Source of the DNA: Pseudomonadota bacterium
GTDB taxonomy: Bacteria; Pseudomonadota; Gammaproteobacteria; Burkholderiales; Gallionellaceae
DNA length: 64,000 nucleotides
Reading direction: 5' to 3'
NCBI GenBank assembly: GCA_021848465.1
Contig: JAJZUP010000001.1
Location: 558,001 to 622,000 of the forward strand
The notes under the pieces were generated by a model. The model did not search any database. It saw only the letters and a program-made list of their open reading frames with translations, and had not been told where the DNA came from. This document shows, one piece after another, positions 16,791 to 25,665 of the stretch. A program made the position numbers and the translations under genes. Positions within the stretch are counted from its first letter, which is position 1; each line of letters opens with the position of its first letter.

Positions 16791-17567
16791 TTAAAAAACA
16801 ATATCTTCATCAGCGTCTTTACGGCTAGAACGGTGGAGTACGAATTTCGCTTCATTATTCTCTATCCATTTCCACCCGCTGTCGGTTATTTTTATGCCGT
16901 CATACGACTCTTGACTATTGTCATCCCAAAGTTCAACAATTTCGATAAACTTCTTCGTCGATAGACGTCGAATACCAATGTTGAAACCCACGTTTGTAAC
17001 TCCTGCTCGCTCTGAATCCCGCTTCGCACTAAAAGCACTAACAGGATCGGTTGGTAAAAAACTACTCCCCCCCAGAACCGCAAGCACAAGAATTTCTGCT
17101 TGAGTTAATCCTTCAACCGGAGCTATTGGATCTGATTCTGATAACTGCTGTAATGTTTCCCCTTTTTTCACAAGAGCTTTGATTCTGGCAGTCAGGCTAT
17201 CTTTCAATTTGTCAAAGTCACTTGGCGAATCAGCTTGGTATGGAATGATGCTCCGATGTTGGATATCGAAAGGATATTTCTTGCCGGTGCGTTCGTCTGA
17301 GCAGACCATGACAACGGGTCGTCCGGCTGCGAATGCATAACCAAGTTCGTACCAAACATTTGGATTGTCAGCAGTTATGTCGGCAAGACAAACAGATGCT
17401 TGCTTAATGCCATCCTCAATGGAGTCAATGGGAATCGAAACACTGGGGTCTTTATCCACCCGATATGCTTCAAGTCCTGCTGCCTCAATGGCTGGTTTAT
17501 AAATATCAGCAAAACGCTTATCAAACTTTCCCGAGTCGAATGGTTGAATTACAAAGCAAGTGGCCAT
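16791..17567 (-). CDS. TIR / nucleoside-deoxyribosyltransferase-like protein with C-terminal helical domain
   Basis: A 258-residue soluble protein. Residues 1-95 form a TIR-like or nucleoside 2-deoxyribosyltransferase-like Rossmann fold. It has CFVIQPFD near the start, then DIEDGI-type spacing (SIEDGIKQASVCLADIT), NPNVWYELGYAFAAGRPVVM with a candidate catalytic Glu, and VVMVC. Proteins with this NPNV(W/F)YELGYA motif are predicted to cleave nucleotides or NAD and are frequent in immunity loci. Residues 140-258 look like a winged-helix or helical effector/sensor part (LTQAEILVLAVLGG) that I cannot name. It is lower in GC than its neighbours, has its own terminator, and sits between two inverted copies of a 270-base repeat. 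A defence role is inference; enzyme activity is untested. Confidence 0.75.
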   Translation of the reverse strand: MATCFVIQPFDSGKFDKRFADIYKPAIEAAGLEAYRVDKDPSVSIPIDSIEDGIKQASVCLADITADNPNVWYELGYAFAAGRPVVMVCSDERTGKKYPFDIQHRSIIPYQADSPSDFDKLKDSLTARIKALVKKGETLQQLSESDPIAPVEGLTQAEILVLAVLGGSSFLPTDPVSAFSAKRDSERAGVTNVGFNIGIRRLSTKKFIEIVELWDDNSQESYDGIKITDSGWKWIENNEAKFVLHRSSRKDADEDIVF

Positions 17568-17767
17568 GAGGAATCCTTAAACGTGGTTGAAATCGAACTA
17601 TAGATTTTAATTAGAAGGGCATGTTATCCATACTACACTTCCCACCCAAGTAACACGCGAAACCTTGTGGGGTTTCAATGTGCCGTAGTCAGATTGTTTT
17701 GCCTATCGCCACAACATGGAGGGCAACTTGTTGCCCTCCATCAGGGGTTAAGGTTTGGAACTTCTTT
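17568..17767. other. Leader and spacer upstream of TIR-like gene, no gene seen
   Basis: This AT-rich 200-base stretch must contain the minus-strand promoter of the TIR-like gene; AAGGATTCCTC directly before its ATG is the ribosome site. It also holds a small inverted repeat GAAACC...GGTTTC (17659-17676) and the hairpin listed separately. I found no coding sequence. Confidence 0.5.
17717..17740. terminator. Perfect 10-bp hairpin, terminator-like
   Basis: TGGAGGGCAA (17717-17726) pairs fully with TTGCCCTCCA (17731-17740) across the tetraloop CTTG. It lies between repeat copy B and the TIR-like gene's upstream region. No T-run follows on either strand, so it may be a REP-like element rather than a terminator. 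Confidence 0.45.
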
Positions 17768-18030
17768 CCCCTGTGCGCCGCCGAGTAGCGCAGGCTGGTC
17801 AGGGGTAGTCGGCGAGGACTGTTTGAGCACGTGGCCGCGTAGCGGATCGTGCGAGTTCCGCAGCCGCCTGACTAGTCGAGCAACGCAGGGAACCCACGCA
17901 GTGGGCGGCAAACCGGGGTCGCCTTCTTCTTGGCTACTTCTTCTTGGCGAAGCAAGAAGAAGTAGCTGGCTGTCGGGCCACCCCCGACGGTTTTGTTTTT
18001 AACCCGTTCATGCTTCGACCAGCTCAGCAC
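17768..18030 (-). repeat. Dispersed repeat, copy B (inverted partner of copy A)
   Basis: The reverse complement of this block aligns with 16443-16717 over nearly its whole length. The most conserved core is CTTCTTGGCGAAGCAAGAAG and the CCCACGCAGTGGGCGGCAAA segment. The middle part (GAGTAGCGCAGGCTGGTCAG) differs from copy A, so the copies are diverged rather than recent. It ends 18 bases before the end of ubiX. Confidence 0.8.
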
Positions 18031-18047
18031 AAACAAATCAGCAAACC

Positions 18048-18647
18048 TTACTCGCCCCACTTCCCGATCAACCTCTGCTCTACCCCCAGATGATCGAGCA
18101 AGCGCGCCACGACGAAATCCACCAAATCCTGCACGCTTTGCGGGTGGTGATAAAACCCCGGATTGGGCGGCATGATGACGGCGCCGGCTTGCGCGAGCTT
18201 GAGCATGTTTTCCAGGTGGATGGAGGAGAACGGCATCTCGCGCGGAACCAGGATCAGCGTGCGCTTTTCCTTCAGCATCACATCGGCGGCGCGGCACACG
18301 AGGTCGTCGCTGATGCCGGCGGCGATCTTGCCGAGGGTGCCCATGGTGCAGGGGCAGACCACCATCGCGTCGCCGGGATTCGAGCCTGAGGCCATCGGCG
18401 CAAACCAGTCTTGCAGGCCGTAGACTTTCAGTGTGCCGCTGAATTTGCCCAGGCGCTCGGTGAGCATGGCTTCGGCTTCCTGCGGGCGGCCGGGCAGCGT
18501 GAAATTCATTTCCTGCGTTGCGACGACTTGTGCGGCCTGGGTGTAGACGAGCTGCACATGCTGGCCGCTTTGCAGCAGGCATTCGAGCAGGCGCATGCCG
18601 TAGGGCAGGCCGGAGGCGCCGGTGAAGGCCAGGGTAATTGTTTTCAC
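18048..18647 (-). CDS. ubiX: Flavin prenyltransferase UbiX
   Basis: A 199-residue flavoprotein. It starts with ITLAFTGASGLPYGMRLLE and has the family blocks PCTMGTLGKIAAGISDDLVCRAADV and REMPFSSIHLENMLKL..AGA.I.PP.P.FY..P. It prenylates FMN to make the cofactor of UbiD decarboxylases in ubiquinone synthesis. The start is GTG, overlapping the TGA of the upstream transporter gene (GTGA), so the two are coupled. No ubiD is present in the window. Confidence 0.95.
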   Translation of the reverse strand: MKTITLAFTGASGLPYGMRLLECLLQSGQHVQLVYTQAAQVVATQEMNFTLPGRPQEAEAMLTERLGKFSGTLKVYGLQDWFAPMASGSNPGDAMVVCPCTMGTLGKIAAGISDDLVCRAADVMLKEKRTLILVPREMPFSSIHLENMLKLAQAGAVIMPPNPGFYHHPQSVQDLVDFVVARLLDHLGVEQRLIGKWGE

Positions 18648-19264
18648 GGTTGGGGCTCCGGATGGGATGGTTTGCCATTATCCATAAATTGCGCCGCAAC
18701 CAAACCGTTTACGGTGCCGAACACAAGGGCGGCGGCGGCGAATATCGGCAGCAGGTAGGCGATGCCGGCGTGCGGGATGAGCCACTGGTACACCACCAGC
18801 ATTTGTCCGGCGATGTGGGCATAGGCGGCGAGGATGCTGTGCGTGATGGGGCCGAACCAGCGCCGGGGCAGGTGCATGCCGAGTGCGAGGACGGCAAGGC
18901 TGCATAAGGCGCCGGTCAGGCTCAGGAAGAAGCCGGGGGCGAGGAAGCTGCCCATCAGCAGGCTGCCGGCCACGACGCGCAGCAGCGAGACCCAGGCTGC
19001 TGCGCGCCAGCCGTAGCGCGCCAGCACGACCAGCACCACGATGTTGGCGAGGCCGGGTTTGACCCCGGGCAGCGGCGACGGGATCGCGGCTTCCAGCACC
19101 GTGAGTCCTAGCGCTACGGCGGCGAGGCGTGCGATGTGGTGGTCTTCGGGCGTGGCTTCAAGCAGGATTCGGGATTTGGGATTCGGGATTTGCGGCGGGC
19201 GGGCGGCGTTGCGCTGGTCATCCAGCGTGGAAGCCTGCGGGCTGCTGTTTGTCTCAATCCTCAT
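18644..19264 (-). CDS. Gx transporter family membrane protein
   Basis: A 206-residue protein with about five hydrophobic segments and the Gx-transporter/HepT-type pattern EAAIPSPLPGVKPGLANIV, then FLAPGFFLSLTGALCSLAVL. These are small S-component-like transporters often paired with a NusG domain II protein, as here, and with Rnf/ApbE-type flavin genes elsewhere. The substrate is unknown. The first 35 residues come partly from a low-complexity DNA repeat (GGATTCGGGATTT) and do not look like family sequence; translation may start later, near the EATPEDHHIARL segment. It is coupled to ubiX downstream. Confidence 0.75.
   Translation of the reverse strand: MRIETNSSPQASTLDDQRNAARPPQIPNPKSRILLEATPEDHHIARLAAVALGLTVLEAAIPSPLPGVKPGLANIVVLVVLARYGWRAAAWVSLLRVVAGSLLMGSFLAPGFFLSLTGALCSLAVLALGMHLPRRWFGPITHSILAAYAHIAGQMLVVYQWLIPHAGIAYLLPIFAAAALVFGTVNGLVAAQFMDNGKPSHPEPQP
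19165..19191. repeat. Short tandem repeat of GGGATTCGGGATTT type
   Basis: Two imperfect units of GGATTCGGGATTTG lie in the 5' part of the Gx-transporter reading frame. A related TCCTAATTCCCAAATCCTAG lies at 19265-19284. These short motifs often accompany dispersed proteobacterial repeats and probably extended the frame by chance. Confidence 0.5.
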
Positions 19265-19280
19265 TCCTAATTCCCAAATC

Positions 19281-19655
19281 CTAGTAGTTGAGGCTGTCGT
19301 ATTTTTTATCCCCGCCGGACAGTTCGACGCTGACTTCGTTGGGCAGGCAGATGGCGATTTCGCCAGCGTTTTTCAGCCAGCCCTGACGCACGCAATACTG
19401 GCGCGGGCTGGGGTCGGAGGCGATGCGCGCCTGGTGGTTGCGGATGGCGACGATGCTGGTGCCGAGCGGGCCGGGCACGCTGATTTCGGTGTCATGCGCC
19501 AGCGTGACCTCGCGGAATATCTTGCCGCCGCTGCGGATGATGGCCTTGTCGGCCGCACCGCCGTGCCAGGCGAGCGTGGTGAGCCAGACAGTGCCGAGAC
19601 CGGCCAGCAGCAAGATCAGGCTGTCTCCGGGCTTGAAGTGCGCGAGGCGGTGCAC
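19281..19655 (-). CDS. NusG domain II-containing protein
   Basis: A 124-residue protein with one N-terminal membrane anchor (LILLLAGLGTVWLTTLAWHG) and a NusG_II beta barrel. The family ending is seen in ARIASDPSPRQYCVRQGWLKNAGEIAICLPN, read as S.C....C...G. with only one of the usual cysteines kept. Such proteins accompany Gx-transporters and are thought to act in membrane electron-transfer or flavin-related modules. The start is GTG, right after the rapZ stop. The exact function is unknown. Confidence 0.75.
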   Translation of the reverse strand: MHRLAHFKPGDSLILLLAGLGTVWLTTLAWHGGAADKAIIRSGGKIFREVTLAHDTEISVPGPLGTSIVAIRNHQARIASDPSPRQYCVRQGWLKNAGEIAICLPNEVSVELSGGDKKYDSLNY

Positions 19656-19657
19656 GG

Positions 19658-20503
19658 TCAGGCGTGCTGCGAAAGCTCGCGGTGGCGCACGATGACCTGC
19701 TGTTGATCCTTGAAGTGCTGTGCCAGTTTTTCCACGAGGTAGACCGAGCGGTGCTGGCCGCCGGTGCAGCCGATCGCGACGGTGAGGTAGCTGCGGTTGT
19801 CGGCGACATAGCAGGGCAGCCAGTCGGCCACGAAGTTGCGGATGTCAGCGTGCATTTTCTGCACGCTGCTGGTTTTTTCGAGAAAATCGATCACCGGTTC
19901 GTCGCGTCCGGTGAGCGGGCGCAGTCGTTCGCTGTAGTGCGGGTTGGGCAGGCAGCGCACGTCGAACACCAGGTCGGAGTCGAGCGGGATGCCGTACTTG
20001 AAACCGAACGACTGGAACAGCAGCGTGAGGCGCGAGCGGTCGATCTGGATGAAGTCCTTGACCCAGGAGCGCAGGGTGTTGGCGCCGACATCGCTGGTGT
20101 CGATGTGGTGGCCAATGCTGCTGATGTCGATCAGCAGTTCGCGTTCGAGCTGTACGCATTCGGTCAGCGTGCGCTGGTCGTTGCTGAGCGGATGGCGGCG
20201 GCGCGTTTCCGAGAAGCGTTTGACCAGGGTGTCGTTCTGCGCATCGAGGAACAGCAGGTGTACATCAACCCCTTGCTGTTTGAGCTTTTCCATGTGGCGC
20301 GGCACAGTGTGCATGCTGCCGCCGCTGCGCACGTCGATGCTGACCGCACAACGGGTGAGCCCGGCCTGCTGCAGGTTGGTGATCAGCGCGGGCAGCAGGT
20401 CGACCGGCAGGTTGTCGACGCAATAATAGTCACTGTCCTCCAGCACCTTGAGCGCGACGCTCTTGCCCGAGCCGGACAGGCCGCTGATCAGGAACAGCTT
20501 CAA
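19658..20503 (-). CDS. rapZ: RNase adapter protein RapZ
   Basis: A 281-residue P-loop protein ([14 protein letters not shown] at residues 6-19) with the C-terminal [15 protein letters not shown] motif and the [23 protein letters not shown] block. RapZ senses glucosamine-6-phosphate and guides small RNA decay by RNase E in enterobacteria; the role in betaproteobacteria is less clear. The start codon is TTG, overlapping the hprK stop as TTGA, so expression depends on hprK. The neighbours ptsN and hprK point to the nitrogen phosphotransferase system. Confidence 0.95.
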   Translation of the reverse strand: MKLFLISGLSGSGKSVALKVLEDSDYYCVDNLPVDLLPALITNLQQAGLTRCAVSIDVRSGGSMHTVPRHMEKLKQQGVDVHLLFLDAQNDTLVKRFSETRRRHPLSNDQRTLTECVQLERELLIDISSIGHHIDTSDVGANTLRSWVKDFIQIDRSRLTLLFQSFGFKYGIPLDSDLVFDVRCLPNPHYSERLRPLTGRDEPVIDFLEKTSSVQKMHADIRNFVADWLPCYVADNRSYLTVAIGCTGGQHRSVYLVEKLAQHFKDQQQVIVRHRELSQHA

Positions 20504-21444
20504 TTGGAAAGCTCCGACATGTGGTGTTCGTGGCGCGTGATGAACTCTTCCATGGTGTTGATGCCGCGCTGTTGCAGCACGAAGTTGCGTGCCGCCGCTT
20601 CCACCAGCACCGCCAGGTTGCGGCCGGCCATCACCGGGATGCTGACCGTGCTGATCTTGACGCCGAGGATTTCCTGGAAGCTGGCGCTCAGCGGCAGCCG
20701 TTCCATGTTCGACAGGTCGCCGCCGCTCGGGCGGTGCAGGTGCACGATCAGCTTCAGGCTTTTTTTGCGGCGCACGGCGGTTTCGCCGAACATGGTGCGG
20801 ATGTTCAATACGCCGAGGCCGCGCACTTCGAGGAAGTCGCGCAGCAGGTCGGGGCAGCGCCCTTCCAGCGTTTCCGGGGCGATGCGGTAGAGTTCGGTGA
20901 TGTCGTCCGCAACCAGGCCGTTGCCGCGCGTGATCAGTTCCAGCGCGAGTTCGCTTTTACCGACGCCGCTGTCGCCGGTGATCATGACTCCGACGCCGAG
21001 TACGTCGAGGAATACGCCGTGGCGGGTGGTCGACTCGGCCAGTTCCTTGACGATGTAATGGCGTACCATCCACATCAGGTGCACGCTGGTTTGCGGCGAG
21101 CGGAACAGCGGGATGCGCGAGCGGTTGGCGAAGGCCACCAGTTCCGGCGGCACGTCATCAACGCCGGCGAGGATCAGGCACAGCGAGCCGGAGTTTTCCA
21201 GTTGGGCGAAAGCCTGCGCCAGCGCCGCCGGGTCGAGGTCACGCAAGTATTCCAGTTCGGTGGTGCTGATGACCTGCACCCAGTTCGGGTGGATCAGGTT
21301 GAGGTGGCCGATGATGCCCTTGTCGGAGGCGTTGACGACCTCGCCTTGCAGCACGCGGTCGGCGCCATCGGCACCGGCCACCCAGGTCAGGCCGAGACGT
21401 TCCTGCTTGTCCTGGAAGAGTTTCTGGATGTTGACCTCAGCCAC
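20500..21444 (-). CDS. hprK: HPr kinase/phosphorylase
   Basis: A 314-residue protein. The Walker [16 protein letters not shown] and the family signature near the C-terminus (LG..I....[16 protein letters not shown]) identify HprK. It phosphorylates the serine of HPr/NPr and reverses it. The start is GTG, preceded by GGGAG seven bases upstream. It is in an operon with ptsN upstream and rapZ downstream. No ptsH or ptsI lies in the window, so the phosphoacceptor is encoded elsewhere. Confidence 0.95.
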   Translation of the reverse strand: MAEVNIQKLFQDKQERLGLTWVAGADGADRVLQGEVVNASDKGIIGHLNLIHPNWVQVISTTELEYLRDLDPAALAQAFAQLENSGSLCLILAGVDDVPPELVAFANRSRIPLFRSPQTSVHLMWMVRHYIVKELAESTTRHGVFLDVLGVGVMITGDSGVGKSELALELITRGNGLVADDITELYRIAPETLEGRCPDLLRDFLEVRGLGVLNIRTMFGETAVRRKKSLKLIVHLHRPSGGDLSNMERLPLSASFQEILGVKISTVSIPVMAGRNLAVLVEAAARNFVLQQRGINTMEEFITRHEHHMSELSN

Positions 21445-21505
21445 AATGCTTACTCCCGAAGTTCGAATTTAGGCGCGTTACAGAAGCGCATCTTACTGCG
21501 ATTGT

Positions 21506-21961
21506 TTATTCGTGCCAGTCGCAAAACATCTGGTGAATCGCGGCCGGGTCGTTGCATGCCTGCAGGCGCGAACGGAAGTCCGCGTTGCTGAACATCTGGG
21601 CGAGTTCGCCCAGCAGTTGCAAATGCAGGTCGGTGGCGCGTTCCGGTACCAGCAACACGAATATCAGGTTGACTGGCGCACCGTCCGGGGCGTCGAACGG
21701 GATCGGGGTTTCGGTCTTGACGAAGGCGGCAACGGCATCGCGCAGGTTCTTGATTCGTCCATGCGGGATGGCCACCCCTTGCCCCAGTCCGGTCGAACCG
21801 AGTTTCTCGCGTGCGAACAGGCTGTCGAAGACCTGGCTGCGCGCAATGTTCTGGGAATTCTCGAACAGCAGGCCGACGCGCTCAAATACCCGTTTCTTGC
21901 TCGCGGACTCGGCATCCAGCAGGATGTTCTCCGGCGAAAGGATTTTACTAATCAGGCTCAT
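21506..21961 (-). CDS. ptsN: PTS IIA-Ntr regulatory protein
   Basis: A 151-residue EIIA domain of the nitrogen PTS. The phosphorylated histidine lies in LGQGVAIPHGRIK, and the segment VNLIFVLLVPERATDLHLQLLGELA..F is diagnostic. It is a regulator of potassium transport, stringent response and sigma-54 functions rather than a sugar transporter part. It lies between hpf (with a terminator between them) and hprK, the usual betaproteobacterial arrangement. Confidence 0.95.
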   Translation of the reverse strand: MSLISKILSPENILLDAESASKKRVFERVGLLFENSQNIARSQVFDSLFAREKLGSTGLGQGVAIPHGRIKNLRDAVAAFVKTETPIPFDAPDGAPVNLIFVLLVPERATDLHLQLLGELAQMFSNADFRSRLQACNDPAAIHQMFCDWHE

Positions 21962-21981
21962 TGTTTCCGGTATCCAAACAA

Positions 21982-22007
21982 AAGGGCGATCCTGCCGGAT
22001 CGCCCTT
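21982..22007 (-). terminator. Rho-independent terminator after hpf
   Basis: AAGGGCGATC (21982-21991) and GATCGCCCTT (21998-22007) make a 10-bp stem with a 6-base loop. On the minus strand it is followed by TTGTTTGG, moderately T-rich. It separates hpf/rpoN transcription from ptsN, though readthrough is possible. Confidence 0.75.
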
Positions 22008-22013
22008 GGTTCA

Positions 22014-22337
22014 TTATTCCGCTGCAGCGTGTTTGCCGGAATCGTCGTGGCGGCGCGCAGTGTTCTTTTCCTTATGCTTGAGCACCTGGCGGTCCAGCGA
22101 TTCGATCAGGGCGTCAATGGCTGCGTACAGGTTTTCATTCACTGCTTCGGCAACAATCGTCTTGCCGGAGAGATGCAGGCTGGCTTCGGCCTTCTGTTGC
22201 AGTTTGTCCACCGACAGGATCACGTTGACGTCGATGACATTGTCGAAATGGCGTTTAACCTTGTCGAGTTTTGCAACAACGTGCTCGCGGATGGCCGGGG
22301 TGATTTCGAGATGTCGTCCTGTGAGGTTGAGGTTCAT
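22014..22337 (-). CDS. hpf: Ribosome hibernation promoting factor, short form
   Basis: A 107-residue HPF/YfiA-type protein beginning MNLNLTGRHLEITPAIREHV, with DKVKRHFDNVIDVNVILSV and the basic C-terminal helix. It lacks the long-HPF dimerisation domain. It binds the 30S decoding site in stationary phase and inactivates ribosomes. The ribosome site GGAGCAGGCC precedes the ATG. Its position just after rpoN is the conserved rpoN-hpf-ptsN order, which links it to sigma-54 and nitrogen control. Confidence 0.95.
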   Translation of the reverse strand: MNLNLTGRHLEITPAIREHVVAKLDKVKRHFDNVIDVNVILSVDKLQQKAEASLHLSGKTIVAEAVNENLYAAIDALIESLDRQVLKHKEKNTARRHDDSGKHAAAE

Positions 22338-22354
22338 GGCCTGCTCCTATATGG

Positions 22355-23767
22355 TTAGATGGATTTACGAAGATTCACCGGGAGTATGTTCAACAGCTCC
22401 CGGTATTTTGCCACGGTACGCCGGGCAACGAGTATGCCCTGCTGTGCCAGGATTTCGGAAATGCGGCTGTCGGTGAGGGGGGTCTTGCTGTCCTCCTCAC
22501 TGATCAGCTGCTTGATGATGGAGCGAATGGCGGTGGACGAGCATGCTCCGCCTGCCTCGGTGGAAAGGCCGCTGCCAAAAAAATACTTGAGTTCGTAGAT
22601 GCCGCGCGGTGTCAGCATGAATTTCTGCGTGGTCACGCGCGAAATGGTCGATTCATGCAGTTCCAGTTGTTCGGCGATTTCGCGCAGCACCAGCGGGCGC
22701 ATGCCGATGTCGCCATGCTCGAAGAATTGGCGCTGGCGTTCGACAATGGCTTGCGACACGCGCAGGATGGTTTCGAAACGCTGCTGCAGGTTCTTGATGA
22801 ACCAGCGCGCTTCCTGCAACTGGCTGGTCATCTGCTGGGAATTCTGTTCTTCGCGGCGCTGCATGATATTGGCGTAGATCTGGTTGATGCGCAGGCGCGG
22901 CATGGCTTCCGGATTGAGGCGGGCACGCCAGGAGTTGCCTTGGCGCTCAACCAGCACGTCCGGCACTACATAGTCAGCGGCGCGCTGTTCGAAGGCGGTG
23001 CCGGGCTTGGGTTGCAGGTGCACGATCAGGTCTTGTGCGCAGCGCAGCGCAGCGTCGTCGCAATGCAGCGCTTTCTTGAGCTTGTTGAAGTCGCGATTGC
23101 CGAGCAGGTCGAGGTGGCGCGTGACAATAAGCTGGGCCAGGTCGCGGCCCGGGGTGTCTTCCGGCAGCGCCTGCAATTGCAGCGCCAGGCATTCACTCAG
23201 GCTGCGCGCCCCGATGCCGGGTTCGTCCAGGTGCTGGAGCTGGATCAGCGCGGTCTCCAGGTCGTCCAGCGTGACATCCAGTTCGCTGGGCAGCATTTCG
23301 AGGATTTCTTCCAGTGGCTGCGACAGGTAGCCGTTGTCATCCAGCGCATCAATCAGCAGGCCGATCAGATTCTTGTCGCGGTTGTCCAGTTGGCTCATGG
23401 TGGTCTGCCACAGCAGGTGCTCGCGCATGTTGGGGCGGTCTGCCGCGATTTCGGCGAAGCCTTCGTCCTCGTCATCCATGCTGCCGGAGGCGGTGAAATT
23501 GGGTTCGTTCCAGTCCAGTTCGGCGGCCGGGGCTTCGGAGTCGTTCGCCGGTTCCTTCTCGGTAGTTGCGGAGGTTGTACCGGTATCTTGCCGGAAAGGC
23601 GCGGACACCCCGTCGTCCTCGCGTTCGAGGAACGGGTTGTCATCCAGCAGGCGCGCGGTCTCCTGATTGATTTCCTGGGTGGACAGTTGCAACAGGCGGA
23701 TGGCTTGCTGCAGTTGCGGCGTCAGCGTCAGTTGTTGCGACTGTCTGAGTTGTAGTACTGCTTTCAT
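22355..23767 (-). CDS. rpoN: RNA polymerase sigma-54 factor
   Basis: A 470-residue RpoN. Region I is at the N-terminus (LRQSQQLTLTPQLQQAIRLLQLST), then an acidic region II, the core-binding domain, the helix-turn-helix ESTISRVTTQKFM, and the C-terminal RpoN box ARRTVAKYRE that reads the -24 element. Length is normal. It needs AAA+ activators; none is encoded in the window. It is preceded by lptB on the same strand, consistent with the conserved lptB-rpoN junction. Confidence 0.97.
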   Translation of the reverse strand: MKAVLQLRQSQQLTLTPQLQQAIRLLQLSTQEINQETARLLDDNPFLEREDDGVSAPFRQDTGTTSATTEKEPANDSEAPAAELDWNEPNFTASGSMDDEDEGFAEIAADRPNMREHLLWQTTMSQLDNRDKNLIGLLIDALDDNGYLSQPLEEILEMLPSELDVTLDDLETALIQLQHLDEPGIGARSLSECLALQLQALPEDTPGRDLAQLIVTRHLDLLGNRDFNKLKKALHCDDAALRCAQDLIVHLQPKPGTAFEQRAADYVVPDVLVERQGNSWRARLNPEAMPRLRINQIYANIMQRREEQNSQQMTSQLQEARWFIKNLQQRFETILRVSQAIVERQRQFFEHGDIGMRPLVLREIAEQLELHESTISRVTTQKFMLTPRGIYELKYFFGSGLSTEAGGACSSTAIRSIIKQLISEEDSKTPLTDSRISEILAQQGILVARRTVAKYRELLNILPVNLRKSI

Positions 23768-23790
23768 TTTAAGCTGGGATATTTCGGGCT

Positions 23791-24513
23791 TTAGAGCTTG
23801 AAATTTTCGCCGAGGTAGACTTTTCTGACGCCTTCATTATAGATGATTTCTTCAGGTTTGCCTTCCGCCATCACGGTGCCGGCGTTGATGATGTAGGCGC
23901 GGTCGCAAATCCCCAATGTTTCCCGGACGTTATGGTCGGTAATCAGGACGCCGATATTGCGCTCCTTGAGGAACTGGATGATTTTCTGGATATCCAGTAC
24001 GGCAATCGGGTCGACCCCGGCGAACGGTTCGTCCAGCAGGATGAAGCGGGGGTTGGTGGCGAGCGCACGTGCAATTTCCACGCGGCGCCTCTCCCCGCCC
24101 GACAGGCTGAGGGCCTGGTTGTTGCGGATATGCGTGATGTGCAGGTCGTTCAGCAGGTCTTCCAGGCGCGCATCGCGCTCTTCCTGGGACATGCCTTGCA
24201 GTTCGAGGACGGCCATGATGTTTTCCGCCACGCTGAGACGGCGGAAGATCGAGGCTTCCTGCGGCAGGTAGCCAAGCCCAAGGCGGGCACGGCGATGGAT
24301 CGGCAGGTGGGTGATGTCCTGGTTGTCGATGAAAATACTGCCGCCATCGGCGGCGACCAGCCCGACGATCATGTAGAAACTGGTGGTCTTGCCGGCCCCG
24401 TTGGGGCCGAGCAGTCCGACGACCTCGCCGCTCCTGACCGCCAGGGAAACGTCCTGCACCACGGTGCGGGAGCGATATGTTTTTTTCAGGGTGCTGGTGC
24501 GTAATTCACTCAT
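23791..24513 (-). CDS. lptB: LPS export ABC transporter ATPase LptB
   Basis: A 240-residue ABC ATPase: Walker [18 protein letters not shown], signature [17 protein letters not shown], Walker [15 protein letters not shown]. It powers extraction of lipopolysaccharide from the inner membrane with LptFG. The gene is coupled to lptA by a 4-base ATGA-type overlap, within kdsD-kdsC-lptC-lptA-lptB-rpoN. Confidence 0.97.
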   Translation of the reverse strand: MSELRTSTLKKTYRSRTVVQDVSLAVRSGEVVGLLGPNGAGKTTSFYMIVGLVAADGGSIFIDNQDITHLPIHRRARLGLGYLPQEASIFRRLSVAENIMAVLELQGMSQEERDARLEDLLNDLHITHIRNNQALSLSGGERRRVEIARALATNPRFILLDEPFAGVDPIAVLDIQKIIQFLKERNIGVLITDHNVRETLGICDRAYIINAGTVMAEGKPEEIIYNEGVRKVYLGENFKL

Positions 24514-25091
24514 GGCTGTACGACGGGTTGGTTGGTTGGGGCGACGCCGCTGGCGGCATGCGGGACGTTGGCTTGCTCTTGTGGGGCATTGGCCTGCTTG
24601 CTCTTGGGCAGGATCGTTGCATGCACGCGCTCGCTGTTCGGGCTGCCGCTGACACGGAAAATTTCAGTCTGGGTATTGTAGGTAATATGGTCGCCGCGCA
24701 CATCATCCTGTTCGCGTTTGACCCGGGCATGGGTGAAGAAATCGACCGTGCCGGCGAGCGAGTCATATTCGATGCGCTCGCCGTATCCTTCCACCAACTC
24801 ATCGACCTTTTCGCGCTTCTGGCGGAAGTAGGCCGGTTTGCCGGTTGCAACCGAATGCTTGTTGCCGGCGGCATCTTCGGTGACCACCAGCTTGTTGGCG
24901 AGCAGGTGCAGCGTGCCCTGGGTCAACTCCACCCTGCCTTCGAAGGTGCTGACGCGGCTGGCGTCATCGACGCTGAGCTTGTCCGAGACGATGTTGATGG
25001 GTTTGTCGCGATCGCCTTTTTCCGCATGGGCGGCAACGCTGATGCCGAGCAGCAGGATCAGCAGGAGGAATTTATTTCTTGGGCGGGACAT
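24510..25091 (-). CDS. lptA: LPS transport periplasmic protein LptA
   Basis: A periplasmic beta-jellyroll protein of about 193 residues, starting [16 protein letters not shown] with a signal peptide ending near AHA. The family pattern [18 protein letters not shown] and the repeated [12 protein letters not shown] strand follow. I take ATG 25091 rather than the upstream in-frame start because the signal peptide begins there. It bridges the periplasm for LPS with LptC and LptD. It overlaps the lptC end by 20 bases. Confidence 0.93.
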   Translation of the reverse strand: MSRPRNKFLLLILLLGISVAAHAEKGDRDKPINIVSDKLSVDDASRVSTFEGRVELTQGTLHLLANKLVVTEDAAGNKHSVATGKPAYFRQKREKVDELVEGYGERIEYDSLAGTVDFFTHARVKREQDDVRGDHITYNTQTEIFRVSGSPNSERVHATILPKSKQANAPQEQANVPHAASGVAPTNQPVVQP

Positions 25092-25665
25092 GGGTGCTGT
25101 GTACGTCGGACAGGAATGTGACATGGCGAGCCTTGTTGTCGAAGGTCATGCCGACGGCATGTATGGTGTCGTGGGCTCCGATCACCGTCACGGGCTGGTC
25201 GGTGTCGGCCAGGTCCTTGTTCGGGATCAGGTGCAGGTAATCGGTGGTGAAGATCATCTGGTCCTGCTCGGTGTCGCCCAGGCGCATGATCTTGACGTCG
25301 TCATGCAGGAATACCTCGTCGCCGTGGCTGGACACCGTGCCTTCCTGCGCCCAGGTGACCAGCGGCGCACGGGCATTCTGCAGGCTGACAAAGCGCGGCG
25401 ATTGCAGGTGGGTCGAGTCGTCGTCCGGATAGTGCCACATTCTTTCCGTGGTCATCATGTAGCGCCCGCGACCATGCTCGTCGAGGCTGACGGAAGACAG
25501 GTTGGTGACGGCATAGTCGATGTCATGGCGCTTGCTGTCATCGGCCTTGGGCGGCAGCGGCTGCACTTGCAGGTTCAGCCAGTAGGTGCCGGCCAGCAGC
25601 AGCAGCAGTGGTAGCAGCGGCAGCCAGGCGCGCAGGCGGTCGAGCAGTGGGTGATAGTCCGTCAT
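25072..25665 (-). CDS. lptC: LPS export protein LptC
   Basis: A 197-residue bitopic protein with one N-terminal anchor (WLPLLPLLLLLAGTYWLNLQV) and a periplasmic jellyroll. The D.Y......T..D..G...Y...... pattern (DYAVTNLSSVSLDEHGRGRY) is characteristic. It hands LPS from LptB2FG to LptA. It overlaps kdsC upstream by four bases and lptA downstream. Confidence 0.92.
   Translation of the reverse strand: MTDYHPLLDRLRAWLPLLPLLLLLAGTYWLNLQVQPLPPKADDSKRHDIDYAVTNLSSVSLDEHGRGRYMMTTERMWHYPDDDSTHLQSPRFVSLQNARAPLVTWAQEGTVSSHGDEVFLHDDVKIMRLGDTEQDQMIFTTDYLHLIPNKDLADTDQPVTVIGAHDTIHAVGMTFDNKARHVTFLSDVHSTHVPPKK

Noticed and set aside
16443-18030. Repeat copies as an insertion sequence
   Set aside because: No transposase, no target duplication visible, and the repeats themselves have no coding potential; they look like dispersed non-coding repeats.
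19664-23755. Several 350-400 codon plus-strand frames over rapZ, hprK and rpoN
   Set aside because: Antisense shadows of conserved minus-strand genes; products show no family motifs.
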